In this document: one piece after another, positions 8,679-18,279 of the stretch
Numbering within the stretch: the first letter of the stretch is position 1
How the letters are laid out: each line of letters opens with the position of its first letter
Origin: Myxococcaceae bacterium
GTDB lineage: Bacteria > Myxococcota_A > Polyangia > Polyangiales > Ga0077539
DNA: 64,000 nucleotides
Assembly (NCBI GenBank): GCA_004297725.1
Contig: SCUS01000195.1
Coordinates: 62,001 to 126,000, forward strand
Direction of reading: 5' to 3'
Made by a program: the position numbers and the translations under genes
Notes under the pieces: generated by a model
The model's input: only the letters and a program-made list of their open reading frames with translations
Database searches by the model: none
What the model was told of the DNA's origin: nothing

Positions 8679-9839
8679 TCAGCCGAAGGCCTTGCGGAGC
8701 TCGTCCGCGCGGTCGGTGCGCTCCCAGGTGAAGGTCTCCTCGGTGCGCCCGAAGTGGCCGTACGCCGCGGTGGGGCGGTAGATCGGGCGGAGCAGCTTGA
8801 GCTGCTCGATGATCGCCTTGGGGCGCATGTCGAAGTGCTGGTGCACGTAGGCGGCGAGGCGCTCCTCGGGCACGGCGCTGGTGCCGAAGGTCTGGACGTA
8901 GACGCCGACGGGCTGGGCCACGCCGATGGCGTACGCGATCTGCACCTCGCAGCGGCGGGCGACGCCCGAGGCCACGATGTTCTTGGCGATGTAGCGGGCG
9001 TAGTAGGCCGCGCTGCGGTCGACCTTCGTCGGGTCCTTGCCGGAGAAGGCGCCGCCGCCGTGGCGGCCCATGCCGCCGTAGGTGTCGACGATGATCTTGC
9101 GGCCGGTGAGGCCGGAGTCGCCCATCGGGCCGCCGATGACGAAGCGCCCAGTGGGGTTGATGAAGTAGCGGGTGTCGCCGTCGAGCAGGTTCGCCGGGAG
9201 GTGCTTCTTGATGATCTCCTCGCGCACGAACTCCTTGATGGTCGACTGGGTGACCGAGGGAGCGTGCTGCGTCGAGACCACCACGGTGTTGATGCGCACC
9301 GGGACGTTGTTCTCGTAGTCGACGGTCACCTGGCTCTTGGCGTCCGGGCGGAGCCAGTCGACGAGGCCGGCCTTGCGGGCCTCGGCGAGCTTGCGGGTGA
9401 GCATGTGCGAGTAGTGGAGCGGCGCGGGCATGAGCTCGGGGGTCTCGTCGACCGCGAAGCCGAACATCATCCCCTGGTCGCCGGCGCCCTGCTCTTGGTG
9501 CTCGCCCTCGCCCTCGTTCACGCCCTGGGCGATGTCGGGGCTCTGGCGCTCGACGGCCGTGAAGATGGCGCAGGTCGAGCCGTCGAAGCCCATGTCCGAG
9601 CTGGTGTACCCGATGTCCTTCACCACCGCGCGGATGACGTCCGGAAACTCGATTCGCGCCGTCGTGGTGATCTCACCGGCGATGACCACGAAGCCGGTCT
9701 TGACCATCGTCTCGCAGGCGACGCGGGCCGTCGGATCTTCCGTGAGGATCGCGTCGAGGATCGCGTCGGAGACCTGATCGCAGACCTTGTCCGGGTGACC
9801 TTCGCTGACCGACTCGGAGGTGAACTGGGTACGTGCCAT
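8679..9839 (-). CDS. metK: S-adenosylmethionine synthetase
   Basis: MetK makes SAM from methionine and ATP. The 386-residue length is normal. The N-terminal block [19 protein letters not shown], the central DQGMMFGFA (the MAT signature) and the C-terminal [19 protein letters not shown] are all present. The start at 9839 ([11 protein letters not shown]) is the conserved one; the frame stays open upstream but runs into the next gene. The leader is only about 64 bases and I could not find the conserved core of a SAM riboswitch in it. Confidence 0.97.
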   Translation of the reverse strand: MARTQFTSESVSEGHPDKVCDQVSDAILDAILTEDPTARVACETMVKTGFVVIAGEITTTARIEFPDVIRAVVKDIGYTSSDMGFDGSTCAIFTAVERQSPDIAQGVNEGEGEHQEQGAGDQGMMFGFAVDETPELMPAPLHYSHMLTRKLAEARKAGLVDWLRPDAKSQVTVDYENNVPVRINTVVVSTQHAPSVTQSTIKEFVREEIIKKHLPANLLDGDTRYFINPTGRFVIGGPMGDSGLTGRKIIVDTYGGMGRHGGGAFSGKDPTKVDRSAAYYARYIAKNIVASGVARRCEVQIAYAIGVAQPVGVYVQTFGTSAVPEERLAAYVHQHFDMRPKAIIEQLKLLRPIYRPTAAYGHFGRTEETFTWERTDRADELRKAFG

Positions 9840-9903
9840 GAATCGTTCCTGTTGGAGAATTTGATGGAAATGGCGTCGCTTTACTAGACGCCGGTGCGAG
9901 CGA

Positions 9904-11004
9904 TTACCTTCCGCCCGCCGGGGTGTCAATTCGAGGCGCGCGAGGGTCACTCCCGGGCCCTGGATCGAAGCGCACCGCGCGGTCGATCGGCTGCCGCGTG
10001 AGATGCGCCGCCGCCGCGAGCCGTTCAACCTCCGCCTGCTCGGCCGCCACCCGGCGCTCGAGGACGATGCGGTGGCGCACCCACTCGCGAGAGTCGTCGA
10101 GCGAGCGCTCGATGGCGCCGCGCCGCGCCACGTAGCGCAGCACGAAGAAGCCCGGCACCCCCTGCCACGCGCCCTCGACCACCCGGGGCACCACGTCGCC
10201 CTCGCGCAGCGCCGAGAAGAGGGCGTCTCGCACCGGCGGGTCGAGCGGCACCGCGTAGGGCCACGGGGTGCGCGCCACCTCGTGCAGCTCGCCACGGGTC
10301 GCCCGCAGGTCGGCCGCGGCGTTGTGCTGCGCCGCGAGCGCCCGGAAGTCGTTGCGGTAGCGCCGCCCGCGACGCAGGAGCGCGAGCCGCAGCACCCTCG
10401 CCGCCTCCGCCCGGTCGGTGAAGAAGATCGCCCTCGCCCGCCGCCGCTCTGGGATGTGGAAGCGGTCGGGGTGCGCGTCGTACCAGCGCCGCACGTCCTC
10501 GTCGGTGACCGCCTCGGTGCCCCCGGCCCGCACGTTCAATACCGTGGACCGTAAGCGCGACACGAGCGCCCGCTCGAGCGCCGCCATCACCACCGCGTCG
10601 CGGTCGAGCCCCACCCGGCGCGCCTCGGCCGCCAGCAGCCGGTCGCTCACCATCCGGTCGACGAGCGCCGCCAGCGCGGCGGGCTCCTGCGCGTACCGGC
10701 GCAGCAGCGACGGGGGCGCGTCGGAGAGCGCGGCGTAGAGCTCGCCCGCGGTGACGGTCACCCCCTGCCCCCGGGCGATCACCTCCCCCGGCGGCAGCAG
10801 CGCCACCACCGTCACCGGCCCCCGGTCGCCCGCGGGCGAGGCCGCCGGGTCGGGGAGCGCGCTGTCGCCGCTGTCGTCCTCCTCGACCGCGGCGCCGGTC
10901 GCGAGGTTGGGGGCGGCCTGCGACTGCGGCTGCGACCACGCGAGCGAAGGGCACCCGAGGCCAAGCGCCAGGGCGAAGGCGAGCGTCGAGGCCCGCGGGC
11001 TCAA
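9904..11004 (-). CDS. Exported PpiC/SurA-like peptidyl-prolyl isomerase
   Basis: A 366-residue exported folding factor. The N-terminus is a hydrophobic signal ([11 protein letters not shown]), possibly with a lipobox-like Cys, then an Asp/Pro-rich linker. A SurA-type helical segment follows ([20 protein letters not shown]), then a parvulin-like region with [12 protein letters not shown] and [14 protein letters not shown]. The parvulin core is diverged, so catalytic activity is uncertain and a pure chaperone role is possible. I take the start as TTG at 11004: its bases overlap the TGA of the upstream RlmI-like gene, which gives a translationally coupled TTGA junction, and no other start fits. 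Confidence 0.75.
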   Translation of the reverse strand: MSPRASTLAFALALGLGCPSLAWSQPQSQAAPNLATGAAVEEDDSGDSALPDPAASPAGDRGPVTVVALLPPGEVIARGQGVTVTAGELYAALSDAPPSLLRRYAQEPAALAALVDRMVSDRLLAAEARRVGLDRDAVVMAALERALVSRLRSTVLNVRAGGTEAVTDEDVRRWYDAHPDRFHIPERRRARAIFFTDRAEAARVLRLALLRRGRRYRNDFRALAAQHNAAADLRATRGELHEVARTPWPYAVPLDPPVRDALFSALREGDVVPRVVEGAWQGVPGFFVLRYVARRGAIERSLDDSREWVRHRIVLERRVAAEQAEVERLAAAAHLTRQPIDRAVRFDPGPGSDPRAPRIDTPAGGR

Positions 11005-12179
11005 TCGGTCACCCTCATCAGGACGTTCTTCAGGTAGTCGCCCTCGGGGAAGGCCAGCAGGCGCGGGTGGTCGCCGGGCGCCCCCCAGGCGTCGATCACC
11101 TGGAGCACCTTCGAGGCCCGCGAGGCGCTCTCGTCGAGGGTGTCGAGAAACAGCTCCCGGGTGACGTGGCTTGAGCAGCTCCCCGCGAGGTACCAGCCCC
11201 CGGAGGCGACCAGGCCCAGACACGCCGCGTGCAGGGCGCGGTAGCTCTTGAGGGCCGCCGGGAGCGCGGCGTCGCTGGGCGCGAAGCTCGGCGGGTCGGC
11301 GATCACCAGGTCGAAGCGACGGCGCTCCTTCGTGGCCTGCTGTATCCACGCCGGAACGTCGGCCACCACCGCCTCGTGCGTCGAGGCCGAGAGCCCGTTG
11401 GCGGCCCAGGTCTCGTTGGCGAGGGCGATCGCGCCGGGGGCGATGTCCACGCTGGTGACGGATTTCGCGCCGCCGAGCCCGGCCGCCACGGAGAAGCCTC
11501 CGGTGTACGAGTAGAGGTTGAGCACCCTCAGCCCCGAGGCGATGGAGCGCACCCGGTACCGCGACTCCCGCTGGTCGAGGAAGAGCCCCGTCTTCTGGCC
11601 GTGGAGCAGGTCTCCGCGGAGCACCATCCCCCGCTCCCGGACGTTGCGCACCGCCTCGCCGAGGTCCCCCTCCAGCACCTCGACCCTCGCCCCGTCGGGC
11701 CCCCGCCGTCGAAGGAGCAGCGTGCGGACCCCGAGCGCGGCGAGGCCCTCCCGCATCCCCTCTCGCACCAGCGGCCACTGCGCCTCGGCGCCCGGGCCGT
11801 CGAGCCCCAGCACCGCCGCGTCGCCGTAGCGGTCGCAGGTGAAGCCCGGCAGCCGGTCGCCCTCCCCGTGAAGCAGCCGCCACGCGTCGGTGTCCGCCGG
11901 GACCACCAGGCGCCGCAACTCGATCGCCCTCGCGAAGCGGAGCGCGATGAGCTCCTTCGAGAGCGCCTCGTCGCGGGTGGTGAAGACCCGCACCCCGATG
12001 GCGTCGCCGTCGACCAGGCCCCGCGCCACGAAGCGCCCGGCGCCGTCGCGCACCGTCGCGATCGATCCCGCGGGGGCCTCGAAGGGGAGCAGGGCGTCGC
12101 GGTAGATCCAGGGGTGGCCCCCGGCGATGGCGCGCTCGACAGGCTTACGGAGACGGAGTTCGACCGGGGATGGGCTCAT
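11001..12179 (-). CDS. RlmI-like 23S rRNA (cytosine-C5) methyltransferase
   Basis: A 392-residue class I SAM-dependent rRNA methyltransferase of the RlmI/RlmK type. The N-terminus is a PUA-like RNA-binding domain (residues 5-80, with GGHPWIYRDAL). The hallmark GQKTGLFLDQRESRYRVR lies near residue 213. The SAM site follows (LNLYSYTGGFSVAA), with the catalytic DPPSF block and a Cys in SCSSHV that fits the m5C nucleophile. Likely target is 23S rRNA, though the exact position cannot be read from sequence. It is coupled to the PpiC-like gene through a TTGA overlap. Confidence 0.88.
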   Translation of the reverse strand: MSPSPVELRLRKPVERAIAGGHPWIYRDALLPFEAPAGSIATVRDGAGRFVARGLVDGDAIGVRVFTTRDEALSKELIALRFARAIELRRLVVPADTDAWRLLHGEGDRLPGFTCDRYGDAAVLGLDGPGAEAQWPLVREGMREGLAALGVRTLLLRRRGPDGARVEVLEGDLGEAVRNVRERGMVLRGDLLHGQKTGLFLDQRESRYRVRSIASGLRVLNLYSYTGGFSVAAGLGGAKSVTSVDIAPGAIALANETWAANGLSASTHEAVVADVPAWIQQATKERRRFDLVIADPPSFAPSDAALPAALKSYRALHAACLGLVASGGWYLAGSCSSHVTRELFLDTLDESASRASKVLQVIDAWGAPGDHPRLLAFPEGDYLKNVLMRVTD

Positions 12180-12223
12180 GACCCCCGGTGCTCTACCGCA
12201 ACTCCCGGGCGGCGCGCGACCGC

Positions 12224-12742
12224 TCAGGAGGTCGGGGCGGGGAAGCGCAGGTTGCGCAGCACGAGGTCGCGCACCCAGGCTTGAAGCTGGCCGAATTCGT
12301 CCTCGCTGGAGGACATCCTCACCACGAAGAAGCGCCGCCCTCGCGGCACGACGAAGACCGCGGCCTGCAGCTCGGCGCCGTCGTCGTGGCCTCGCTGCGC
12401 GACCCAGTAGCCCACGGTGCCGGAGAGCACCTCGTCGCCGACGGCGCGGTCGACCCCGCTGGGAGAAGCGAGCGGAGGCAGCCCCCGGGGGCCGCTGGGC
12501 TGGGCGTTGAAGGCGTCGCTGGTGGTGGCCGGCGCGGGAGCGCGCACCTCGAACAGCTCCAGGCGCTCGCCGTGCACCGCGTGGGAGTAGCGCTCCAGCG
12601 AGTAGGTTCGCTGCTGCTCGTGCGCGGAGACCTCCCAGCCGCCCGCCTGGTTGTCGAAGGTGTAGGCGGTCCTCGGCGGGCGAGCGCAGCCGACAGATAC
12701 CGAGAGCATCGCAGCGACCAGGAGCAACCGGAAGCGACCCAT
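12224..12742 (-). CDS. Hypothetical lipoprotein
   Basis: A 172-residue protein with a lipoprotein signal, LLLVAAMLSVSVGC, and the acylated Cys at about residue 19. The mature part begins with an aromatic-rich beta segment (YTFDNQAGGWEVS) and ends in an amphipathic helix (LQAWVRDLVLRNLRF). No family recognised. It ends 45 bases upstream, in its own reading direction, of the RlmI-like gene end. Confidence 0.65.
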   Translation of the reverse strand: MGRFRLLLVAAMLSVSVGCARPPRTAYTFDNQAGGWEVSAHEQQRTYSLERYSHAVHGERLELFEVRAPAPATTSDAFNAQPSGPRGLPPLASPSGVDRAVGDEVLSGTVGYWVAQRGHDDGAELQAAVFVVPRGRRFFVVRMSSSEDEFGQLQAWVRDLVLRNLRFPAPTS

Positions 12743-12839
12743 CCTTCGGCCGCTAGCAGGGCAGCGCGGGGGAGCGCCAGTTTCTGACCGGGCCGCATCG
12801 GAGCGATGGTCGTCCGTGCTAGGGGAGTCCGAGGCAACG

Positions 12840-15800
12840 ATGAGCGTTCGGGTCGGCCGGTTTCTTCTAGACGAGCGCGTCGCCAGCGGAGGGTCCGCCG
12901 AGGTTCACCGCGCCCGAGACCCGCTCACGGGCCGGGAGATCGCCCTCAAGCGACTGCGCGTCGACCGCGACGACGCCACGGCCCGCGCCCGCTTCGAGCG
13001 GGAGGCGCGCATCCTGTCGGAGCTCGACCACCCCAACGTCGTGGCCTACGTCGACCACGGCGTCGACGAGGAGGGCCGGCTCTACCTGGCCACCGAGTGG
13101 CTGGCGGGCGAGACGGTCGAGGCGGCCATCGAGCGAGAGCGCCCGGGCGACTGGTCGGCGCTGCGGATGCTCCAGGAGAGCGCCCTCGGCCTCGCGGCGC
13201 TCCACGCGGTGGGGGTGCTCCATCGGGACGTGAAGCCGGCCAACCTCTTCCTGGCGGCGAGCCCGGAGGGGGCGGTGGTGAAGGTCATCGACCTGGGCAT
13301 CGCCATCGGCGAAGGGGACATGGCCCTCACCCGCGTGGGCACCGTCGTCGGGAGCCCGTTCTACATCTCGCCCGAGCAGCTCCGCGGCGAGGAGCCCTCG
13401 CCCGCCTCGGACCTCTACGCCCTCGCGGTGGTCTTCTTCGAGCTGCTCACCGGCTTCCGCCCCTTCCAAGGCATCGACACGCGCACGGTGCTCCAGCGCA
13501 TCGCGCGCGACCCGCCGCCGAGGCTGCGAGAGCTGCGCCCCGACCTGCCCGCCGCCCTCGAGTCCCTGCTCGAGCGCGCGCTCTCCAAGGACCCGTCGCG
13601 CAGGCCCGTCGGCGTCGTGGAGTTCGTCGAGGAGGTGAGCGCCGTCCTCGAGCTGGTGACCACCCGGCCCGATGGTGTCCCCGAGGCCTCGCTGCTGGGG
13701 CGCAGCGAGCAGCGGGTGCGCGTGGTGGCGCTGGTGAGGGCCGCCCACGACGGCGCGCGGGGGCTGCTCACCGAGGCCGCGGCGACGCTCACCGAGCGGG
13801 GCGCGAGCATCGAGCGCGACGGGGAGCACGGCATCCGCGCGGTCTTCGGCGACCACCGGCTGCGCGGCGACGAGGCCGTGCGGGCGGTGCGGGCGGCCGC
13901 CGCGGTGAAGGGCCGGGGGCTGCGCGTGGTGGTGGTGACGGGCCTCTCCCGCAGGCTCGGCGACGCCCTGGAGGGCCCGGCGCTCTCCCGCGCGGCGTCC
14001 CTGCTGGCGGCGACGGCGGAGGGAGAGCTGCTGGTCGACGCGGCGACGGCGGTGGCGCTCGGCGGGCGCTTCGAGACCGAGGCCCGGCGCGAGGGCCAGC
14101 GCATCGGGCGCGACCTCGAGCGGCTGCACTCGGTCCCGCCCCGGTCGCAGCTCTACGACGAGGGCACGCTGCCAGGGCGCGACGAGGCCATCGCCCTCAC
14201 GCTCTCCCGGGTGCGCGAGGCCTGGGCGCAGCGGCGGCCGACGGTGCTGCTGGTGCAGGGCGAGCCCGGCATCGGGAAGTCCACGCTGGCCCGCGAGGTG
14301 ATCTCCCGGCTGCTCTCCGACCGCTCGCTCGACGTCGAGCCGGGCGCGGCGCCGCTGCTCACCTTGCGGGGCGACCTGCTGGCGAGCCACACCCCCCTCG
14401 GGGCCGTCGGGCGGGCGCTGCGGGAGCGCGCGGGCATCCAGGAAGGCGCCACCCCGGAGGCCCAGCGGGCGCGGCTCGAACACCTGGTGGACGGCGCCCT
14501 CGACGAGACCTCGCTGGGCTTCCTCGCCGACATCGCGAGGGTGCCGCTCCGGGCCGAGGGGAGCGTGATGCGCGCGGCGAGGCGCGACCCCGACCTCTTC
14601 CGCGACGGGCTGCTGCGCTCGCTGCTGGGGCTCATCCGCGCGACCAACACCAGCAGCCCCGCGCTGCTGCTGCTGGAAGACGCCCAGTGGATCGACGGGT
14701 CGACGCTGGAGGTGGTCGCCTCGATCCTCGACGCGCTGCCGATGGCGGCCCTGGTGGTGCTCGCCCTCACCCGCCCGGAGCCCGAGTCCCTCGCCCGCCT
14801 GGGGCGCATCTGGAGCGCCCACCCCCGCGTCGACCTGGCGCTCCCTCCGCTCGCCCCCTCGGTGGTGCAGTCGCTCGCCGCCCGGGGCCTCGGGGCCCTC
14901 GACGACCCCCGGCTGCGCTCCGACCTCTCCGCCCGCTGCGGCGGCAACCCCCTCTTCCTCGAGGAGCTCCTGGGGATCGTACGCGACGCCGCGGAACGCC
15001 AGCCCGGTCAGGGTCCCCGCGTCGAGCTCCCCACCGCGGCGCTCTCGGCGGTGCAGCTCCGGCTCGACGGGCTCGACCCCGAGGCGAGGCGCATCGTCCG
15101 GGCGGCGAGCGTCTTCGGCGCGGTCTTCTGGCGCGACGGCCTGGCCTCGCTGGTGGGCGCCCAGCCCGAGACGCAGCTCGACCGCCCGCTGAGGGTGCTC
15201 TCCGCCCAGGGCTTCGTCGCCCCCCGCCCCGCCTCCCGCATCGCCGGAACCATCGAGTACGCCTTCCGCCACGACCTCGTCCGCGACGCCGCCTACGCGA
15301 CGCTGCTCGACGACGACCGACGAGCGCTCCACGCCCGCGTGGCGGCCTGGCTCTCGGCCCGGGAGCGCACCGACCCCGCGCTCATCGCTCGCCACCACGA
15401 CCTCGCCGGGCAGCCCGAGCTCGCCCGCCCCTGGTGGCTGCGCGCCGCCCGCGACGCCCTGCGCGACCAGGCCTTCCACGCCGCGCTGGAGCACGCCACC
15501 CGCGCCCTCGCCGGGTCGCCCCCTCCCGACGAGCGCCGGGAGACGCTCTGCGTCCGCGCCGACGCCTCCTTCGCGCTCGCGGACAGCGCCACGGCCCTCG
15601 ACGACGCCCGCGCGGCGGAGTCCATCCCCGGGGCGAGCGCGGCGCAGCGGCTGCGGGTGGCCCTCTGCGTGGCCAACGGCCATACGCTGCAGGGCCGCAT
15701 CGACGCGGGGCTCTCGGTGCTCCAGGTGGCCTGCGCCCGCGCCGCGGCCATCTCGAGAGGGCCAGGCGACGACGAGGTGCCCCCGGCGCTCTGGCTCTCG

Positions 15801-16748
15801 GCGACGCTTCGCCAGGCGCACCTGATGACCCAGCGGGGCATCGCCCGCGACGCCCTCGAGCTCGCCCACGCCGCCATGAACGACGCCCGCACCCCTCGCG
15901 CCGACCGCGACGCCGCGCGCTCGCTCGCCGACGCGGTGGTGGGCGGGGCGCTGCTGGGACTGCAGCGATTGGAGGAGGCCCGCGACGCGTGCGAGCAGGC
16001 CCTCGACCGATCGCAGCGCGACGGCGACCTGCCGAGGATGTTCCAGGCGGCCATCGCCGAGGGGCGGGTGCTCACGCGGCTGGGCGATCACGCCCGCGCG
16101 GTGCAGCGCCTGGAGCGCGCCCGCGACGACGCCCGTCGCCTGGGGATGGCGCTCTACGAGACCGTGGCGCTGCAGCACCTGGGCGTGGCGCTCGCCCGCC
16201 GGGGCGACGGCGCCGAGGCGCTGCGCGTCGAGGCCCAGGCGCTCGGGCTCGCCTCCCGACACGGCCTCTCCCGCATCGCCACCCGCTCTCGGGTCTACAC
16301 CGCCTGGATCGAGGGCTTCGACCTCCGCGTCCCTCCCGCCGAGGCCTCGCTCCGGTGGCTCGCGATGTCCTCCGACGAGGGCCGAGGAGACGCCCCGCTG
16401 CGCTGCCTCCTGCGCGCGGCGCACGCCCGGCTGCTGCTCCTCCACCGCGACGGCGACGGGGCCTTCGCCCCCGCGAAGGAGGCCGTGACGCTCCTGGACG
16501 CGGGGGTCACGCTGGAGGACGGAGACGTGTTCGTGCGCTGGGTCTACGCCGACGTGCTGGCGAGGCTGGGTCGTCGCGGCGAGGCCGACGAGGCCTACGT
16601 GAAGGCCTGGATGCGGGTCAACGCGATGCTGGCCAACATCGGCAACGACGAGCGGCGAACCCGCTGCCGAGAGGGCTCGCTGGAGCACCGGGCGCTTTCC
16701 GACACCCTGGTGGCGCGGGGGCTGCCGACGATCAACGTGAGAGACTGA
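12840..16748 (+). CDS. Ser/Thr protein kinase fused to degenerate cyclase-like domain, AAA-type ATPase and TPR region
   Basis: A 1302-residue multidomain signalling protein. Residues 5-275 are a Hanks-type kinase: VASGGSAEV loop, IALKRLR lysine, HRDVKPANLF (His 128, Asp 130) and DLGIA (Asp 151) in place of DFG. Residues about 285-435 resemble a class III nucleotide cyclase (VVVVTGL, GPALSRAASLL), but the usual metal-binding Asp after the first strand is missing. Residues 470-800 are an AAA/STAND ATPase with GEPGIGKST (about 474) and LLLLEDAQWID (about 610). The rest is TPR-like helices. The ATG at 12840 is preceded by GGAG/GAGG; a GTG at 12816 is possible. The architecture is known from myxobacterial kinases; substrates are unknown. 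Confidence 0.88.
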   Translation: MSVRVGRFLLDERVASGGSAEVHRARDPLTGREIALKRLRVDRDDATARARFEREARILSELDHPNVVAYVDHGVDEEGRLYLATEWLAGETVEAAIERERPGDWSALRMLQESALGLAALHAVGVLHRDVKPANLFLAASPEGAVVKVIDLGIAIGEGDMALTRVGTVVGSPFYISPEQLRGEEPSPASDLYALAVVFFELLTGFRPFQGIDTRTVLQRIARDPPPRLRELRPDLPAALESLLERALSKDPSRRPVGVVEFVEEVSAVLELVTTRPDGVPEASLLGRSEQRVRVVALVRAAHDGARGLLTEAAATLTERGASIERDGEHGIRAVFGDHRLRGDEAVRAVRAAAAVKGRGLRVVVVTGLSRRLGDALEGPALSRAASLLAATAEGELLVDAATAVALGGRFETEARREGQRIGRDLERLHSVPPRSQLYDEGTLPGRDEAIALTLSRVREAWAQRRPTVLLVQGEPGIGKSTLAREVISRLLSDRSLDVEPGAAPLLTLRGDLLASHTPLGAVGRALRERAGIQEGATPEAQRARLEHLVDGALDETSLGFLADIARVPLRAEGSVMRAARRDPDLFRDGLLRSLLGLIRATNTSSPALLLLEDAQWIDGSTLEVVASILDALPMAALVVLALTRPEPESLARLGRIWSAHPRVDLALPPLAPSVVQSLAARGLGALDDPRLRSDLSARCGGNPLFLEELLGIVRDAAERQPGQGPRVELPTAALSAVQLRLDGLDPEARRIVRAASVFGAVFWRDGLASLVGAQPETQLDRPLRVLSAQGFVAPRPASRIAGTIEYAFRHDLVRDAAYATLLDDDRRALHARVAAWLSARERTDPALIARHHDLAGQPELARPWWLRAARDALRDQAFHAALEHATRALAGSPPPDERRETLCVRADASFALADSATALDDARAAESIPGASAAQRLRVALCVANGHTLQGRIDAGLSVLQVACARAAAISRGPGDDEVPPALWLSATLRQAHLMTQRGIARDALELAHAAMNDARTPRADRDAARSLADAVVGGALLGLQRLEEARDACEQALDRSQRDGDLPRMFQAAIAEGRVLTRLGDHARAVQRLERARDDARRLGMALYETVALQHLGVALARRGDGAEALRVEAQALGLASRHGLSRIATRSRVYTAWIEGFDLRVPPAEASLRWLAMSSDEGRGDAPLRCLLRAAHARLLLLHRDGDGAFAPAKEAVTLLDAGVTLEDGDVFVRWVYADVLARLGRRGEADEAYVKAWMRVNAMLANIGNDERRTRCREGSLEHRALSDTLVARGLPTINVRD

Positions 16749-16831
16749 ACCCTCGACGAGCTACCGGTGGCCTCGATGGCGGCTGGTGGGTTCACCGGGG
16801 CGGCTCCATGCTTGAGGGTGGAGGTGCTCCA

Positions 16832-17080
16832 ATGACCAACAGCGCAACGTTCTGGGCCGTGCTGGGTGTCGTCCTCTCCCCGGTACTGCTGGTGGTGGGG
16901 CTGTTCTGTACGCTCATGCCTGCGATCAACTTCGTGCTCGCTCCCGCGTGGACCCTCGTCGCCGTCGGCTACGTCGGCGCCTTCTCCAACGAGATCGAGC
17001 GCTGCCGACGCCTCGCCCGTCCCGCCACCGAGGACTCGCCCTGGCGCCGCCATCGCGACCTCGTCGCCGCCCACCCGTAG
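16832..17080 (+). CDS. Small membrane protein, two spans
   Basis: An 82-residue protein with two hydrophobic segments (about residues 8-29, then 31-48, AINFVLAPAWTLVAVGYVGA) and a charged C-terminal end (NEIERCRRLARP). Function unknown. A GGAGG site 8 bases before the ATG at 16832 supports this start over an in-frame ATG at 16808. It follows the kinase gene by 83 bases. Confidence 0.6.
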   Translation: MTNSATFWAVLGVVLSPVLLVVGLFCTLMPAINFVLAPAWTLVAVGYVGAFSNEIERCRRLARPATEDSPWRRHRDLVAAHP

Positions 17081-17135
17081 GCCCTCCGCTCCCATGCCCG
17101 GGCTGCGGTCCGTCGTGGCAGAGTCGCTCCCCGCC

Positions 17136-18239
17136 ATGACCCTCCCCCCCGGCCACCGCGTCCTCCTCTCCGAGCTCGGCGAAGCGCCGCTCGACGCCAT
17201 CGCCCAGCACGCCGCGCTCGTCGCGATGCCCGCCCCTGATCCTGCGACGCTGGGCGAGCGCGACGTCCTCATCGCCATCGCGAGCGCCTCGGTCGGGTGG
17301 GTCGACCTGCTGATGACCAGCGGGCAGTACCAGCACCCCCCGAAGCCTCCCTACACGCCCGGCCTCGAGTACGCGGGAACGGTCGTCTGGCGCGGCGCGG
17401 CCGCCGAGGGCGTCGAGCTCGGCGACCGGGTGCTGGTCGACGGGCTGCTCGCCGGTCCTCGCTCGCTCGGCGACTACCAGGCCTGGGGCGGCTTCGCCTC
17501 CTACGGCGTCGCGCCCATCGAGGCCGTGCACCGGGTGCCGGGCGAGCTCTCCTTCGACCAGGCGTGCAACCTCCTGGGCAGCTACGAGACGGCCTACCAC
17601 TGCCTCGTCACCCGCGGCCGGCTCCAGCCGGGCGAGACCGTGCTCATCCACGGCGCGTCGGGCTCCACGGGCCTCGCCGCGGTGCACCTCGCGAAGCGCC
17701 TCGGCGCCAGGGTGATCGCCACCGGGCGCTCCTCGGAGAAGCTCGCGGTGGTGAAGCGAGAGGGGGCCGACCACGTGATCCACACGCGCGGCCCCGACGG
17801 GGCGCTGCCCTTCCGCGACGAGGTGAAGGCGCTCACCGGCGCCAGAGGGGTCGACGTGGTCTACGACGGCGTCGGCGGCGACGTCTCCGTGGAGAGCCTG
17901 CGCTGCGTGCGCTTCGGCGCGCGGTACCTCATCGTGGGCTGGGCCGCGACGCCCTTCGTGGCCCGCGGCAAGGGGATGCGCGGCGCGCCCAACGCCAACC
18001 AGCTCCCGACCAACCTGATCATGATGAAGGGCCTCGACGTGCTCGGCTGCCCGACGGTGATCTCGACGATCCACGACCCGTCGCTGCGCCCGCCGCGCCT
18101 CGCGTACGTGCTCGCGTGGGCCGCGGAGGGCACGCTTCGACCGCACATCTCGCACGTGTTTCCTCTGGCGGAGTTCCGGGAGGCGATGCAGGCGAAGTGG
18201 CGCGGTGACGTGATCGGCGGCTGCGTGCTGCGACCGTAG
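17136..18239 (+). CDS. Medium-chain NADPH:quinone oxidoreductase-like protein
   Basis: A 367-residue zinc-independent medium-chain dehydrogenase of the quinone oxidoreductase group. The GroES-like N-terminal half shows YTPGLEYAGTVV and GDRVLVDG. The NADP-binding Rossmann half has LIHGASGSTGLAAVHLAKRL near residue 170. The end, PLAEFREAMQAKWRGDVIGG, is typical of quinone or 2-alkenal reductases. No cysteine-rich structural-zinc loop is seen. I prefer the ATG at 17136; the ATG at 17094 in the same frame is an alternative. The substrate is not determinable. Confidence 0.85.
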   Translation: MTLPPGHRVLLSELGEAPLDAIAQHAALVAMPAPDPATLGERDVLIAIASASVGWVDLLMTSGQYQHPPKPPYTPGLEYAGTVVWRGAAAEGVELGDRVLVDGLLAGPRSLGDYQAWGGFASYGVAPIEAVHRVPGELSFDQACNLLGSYETAYHCLVTRGRLQPGETVLIHGASGSTGLAAVHLAKRLGARVIATGRSSEKLAVVKREGADHVIHTRGPDGALPFRDEVKALTGARGVDVVYDGVGGDVSVESLRCVRFGARYLIVGWAATPFVARGKGMRGAPNANQLPTNLIMMKGLDVLGCPTVISTIHDPSLRPPRLAYVLAWAAEGTLRPHISHVFPLAEFREAMQAKWRGDVIGGCVLRP

Positions 18240-18279
18240 CGCCGACAGCGGCGCCGGAGGGTGTACCCTCGACGTCACC

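Noticed and set aside
9840-9903. Possible SAM riboswitch before metK.
   Set aside because: The space is only 64 bases and I saw none of the conserved SAM-riboswitch stems.
12867-16688. A 1273-codon open frame antisense to the kinase gene.
   Set aside because: Rich in His/Arg/Gly/Ala with no domain; a mirror of the codon bias of the real gene in GC-rich DNA.
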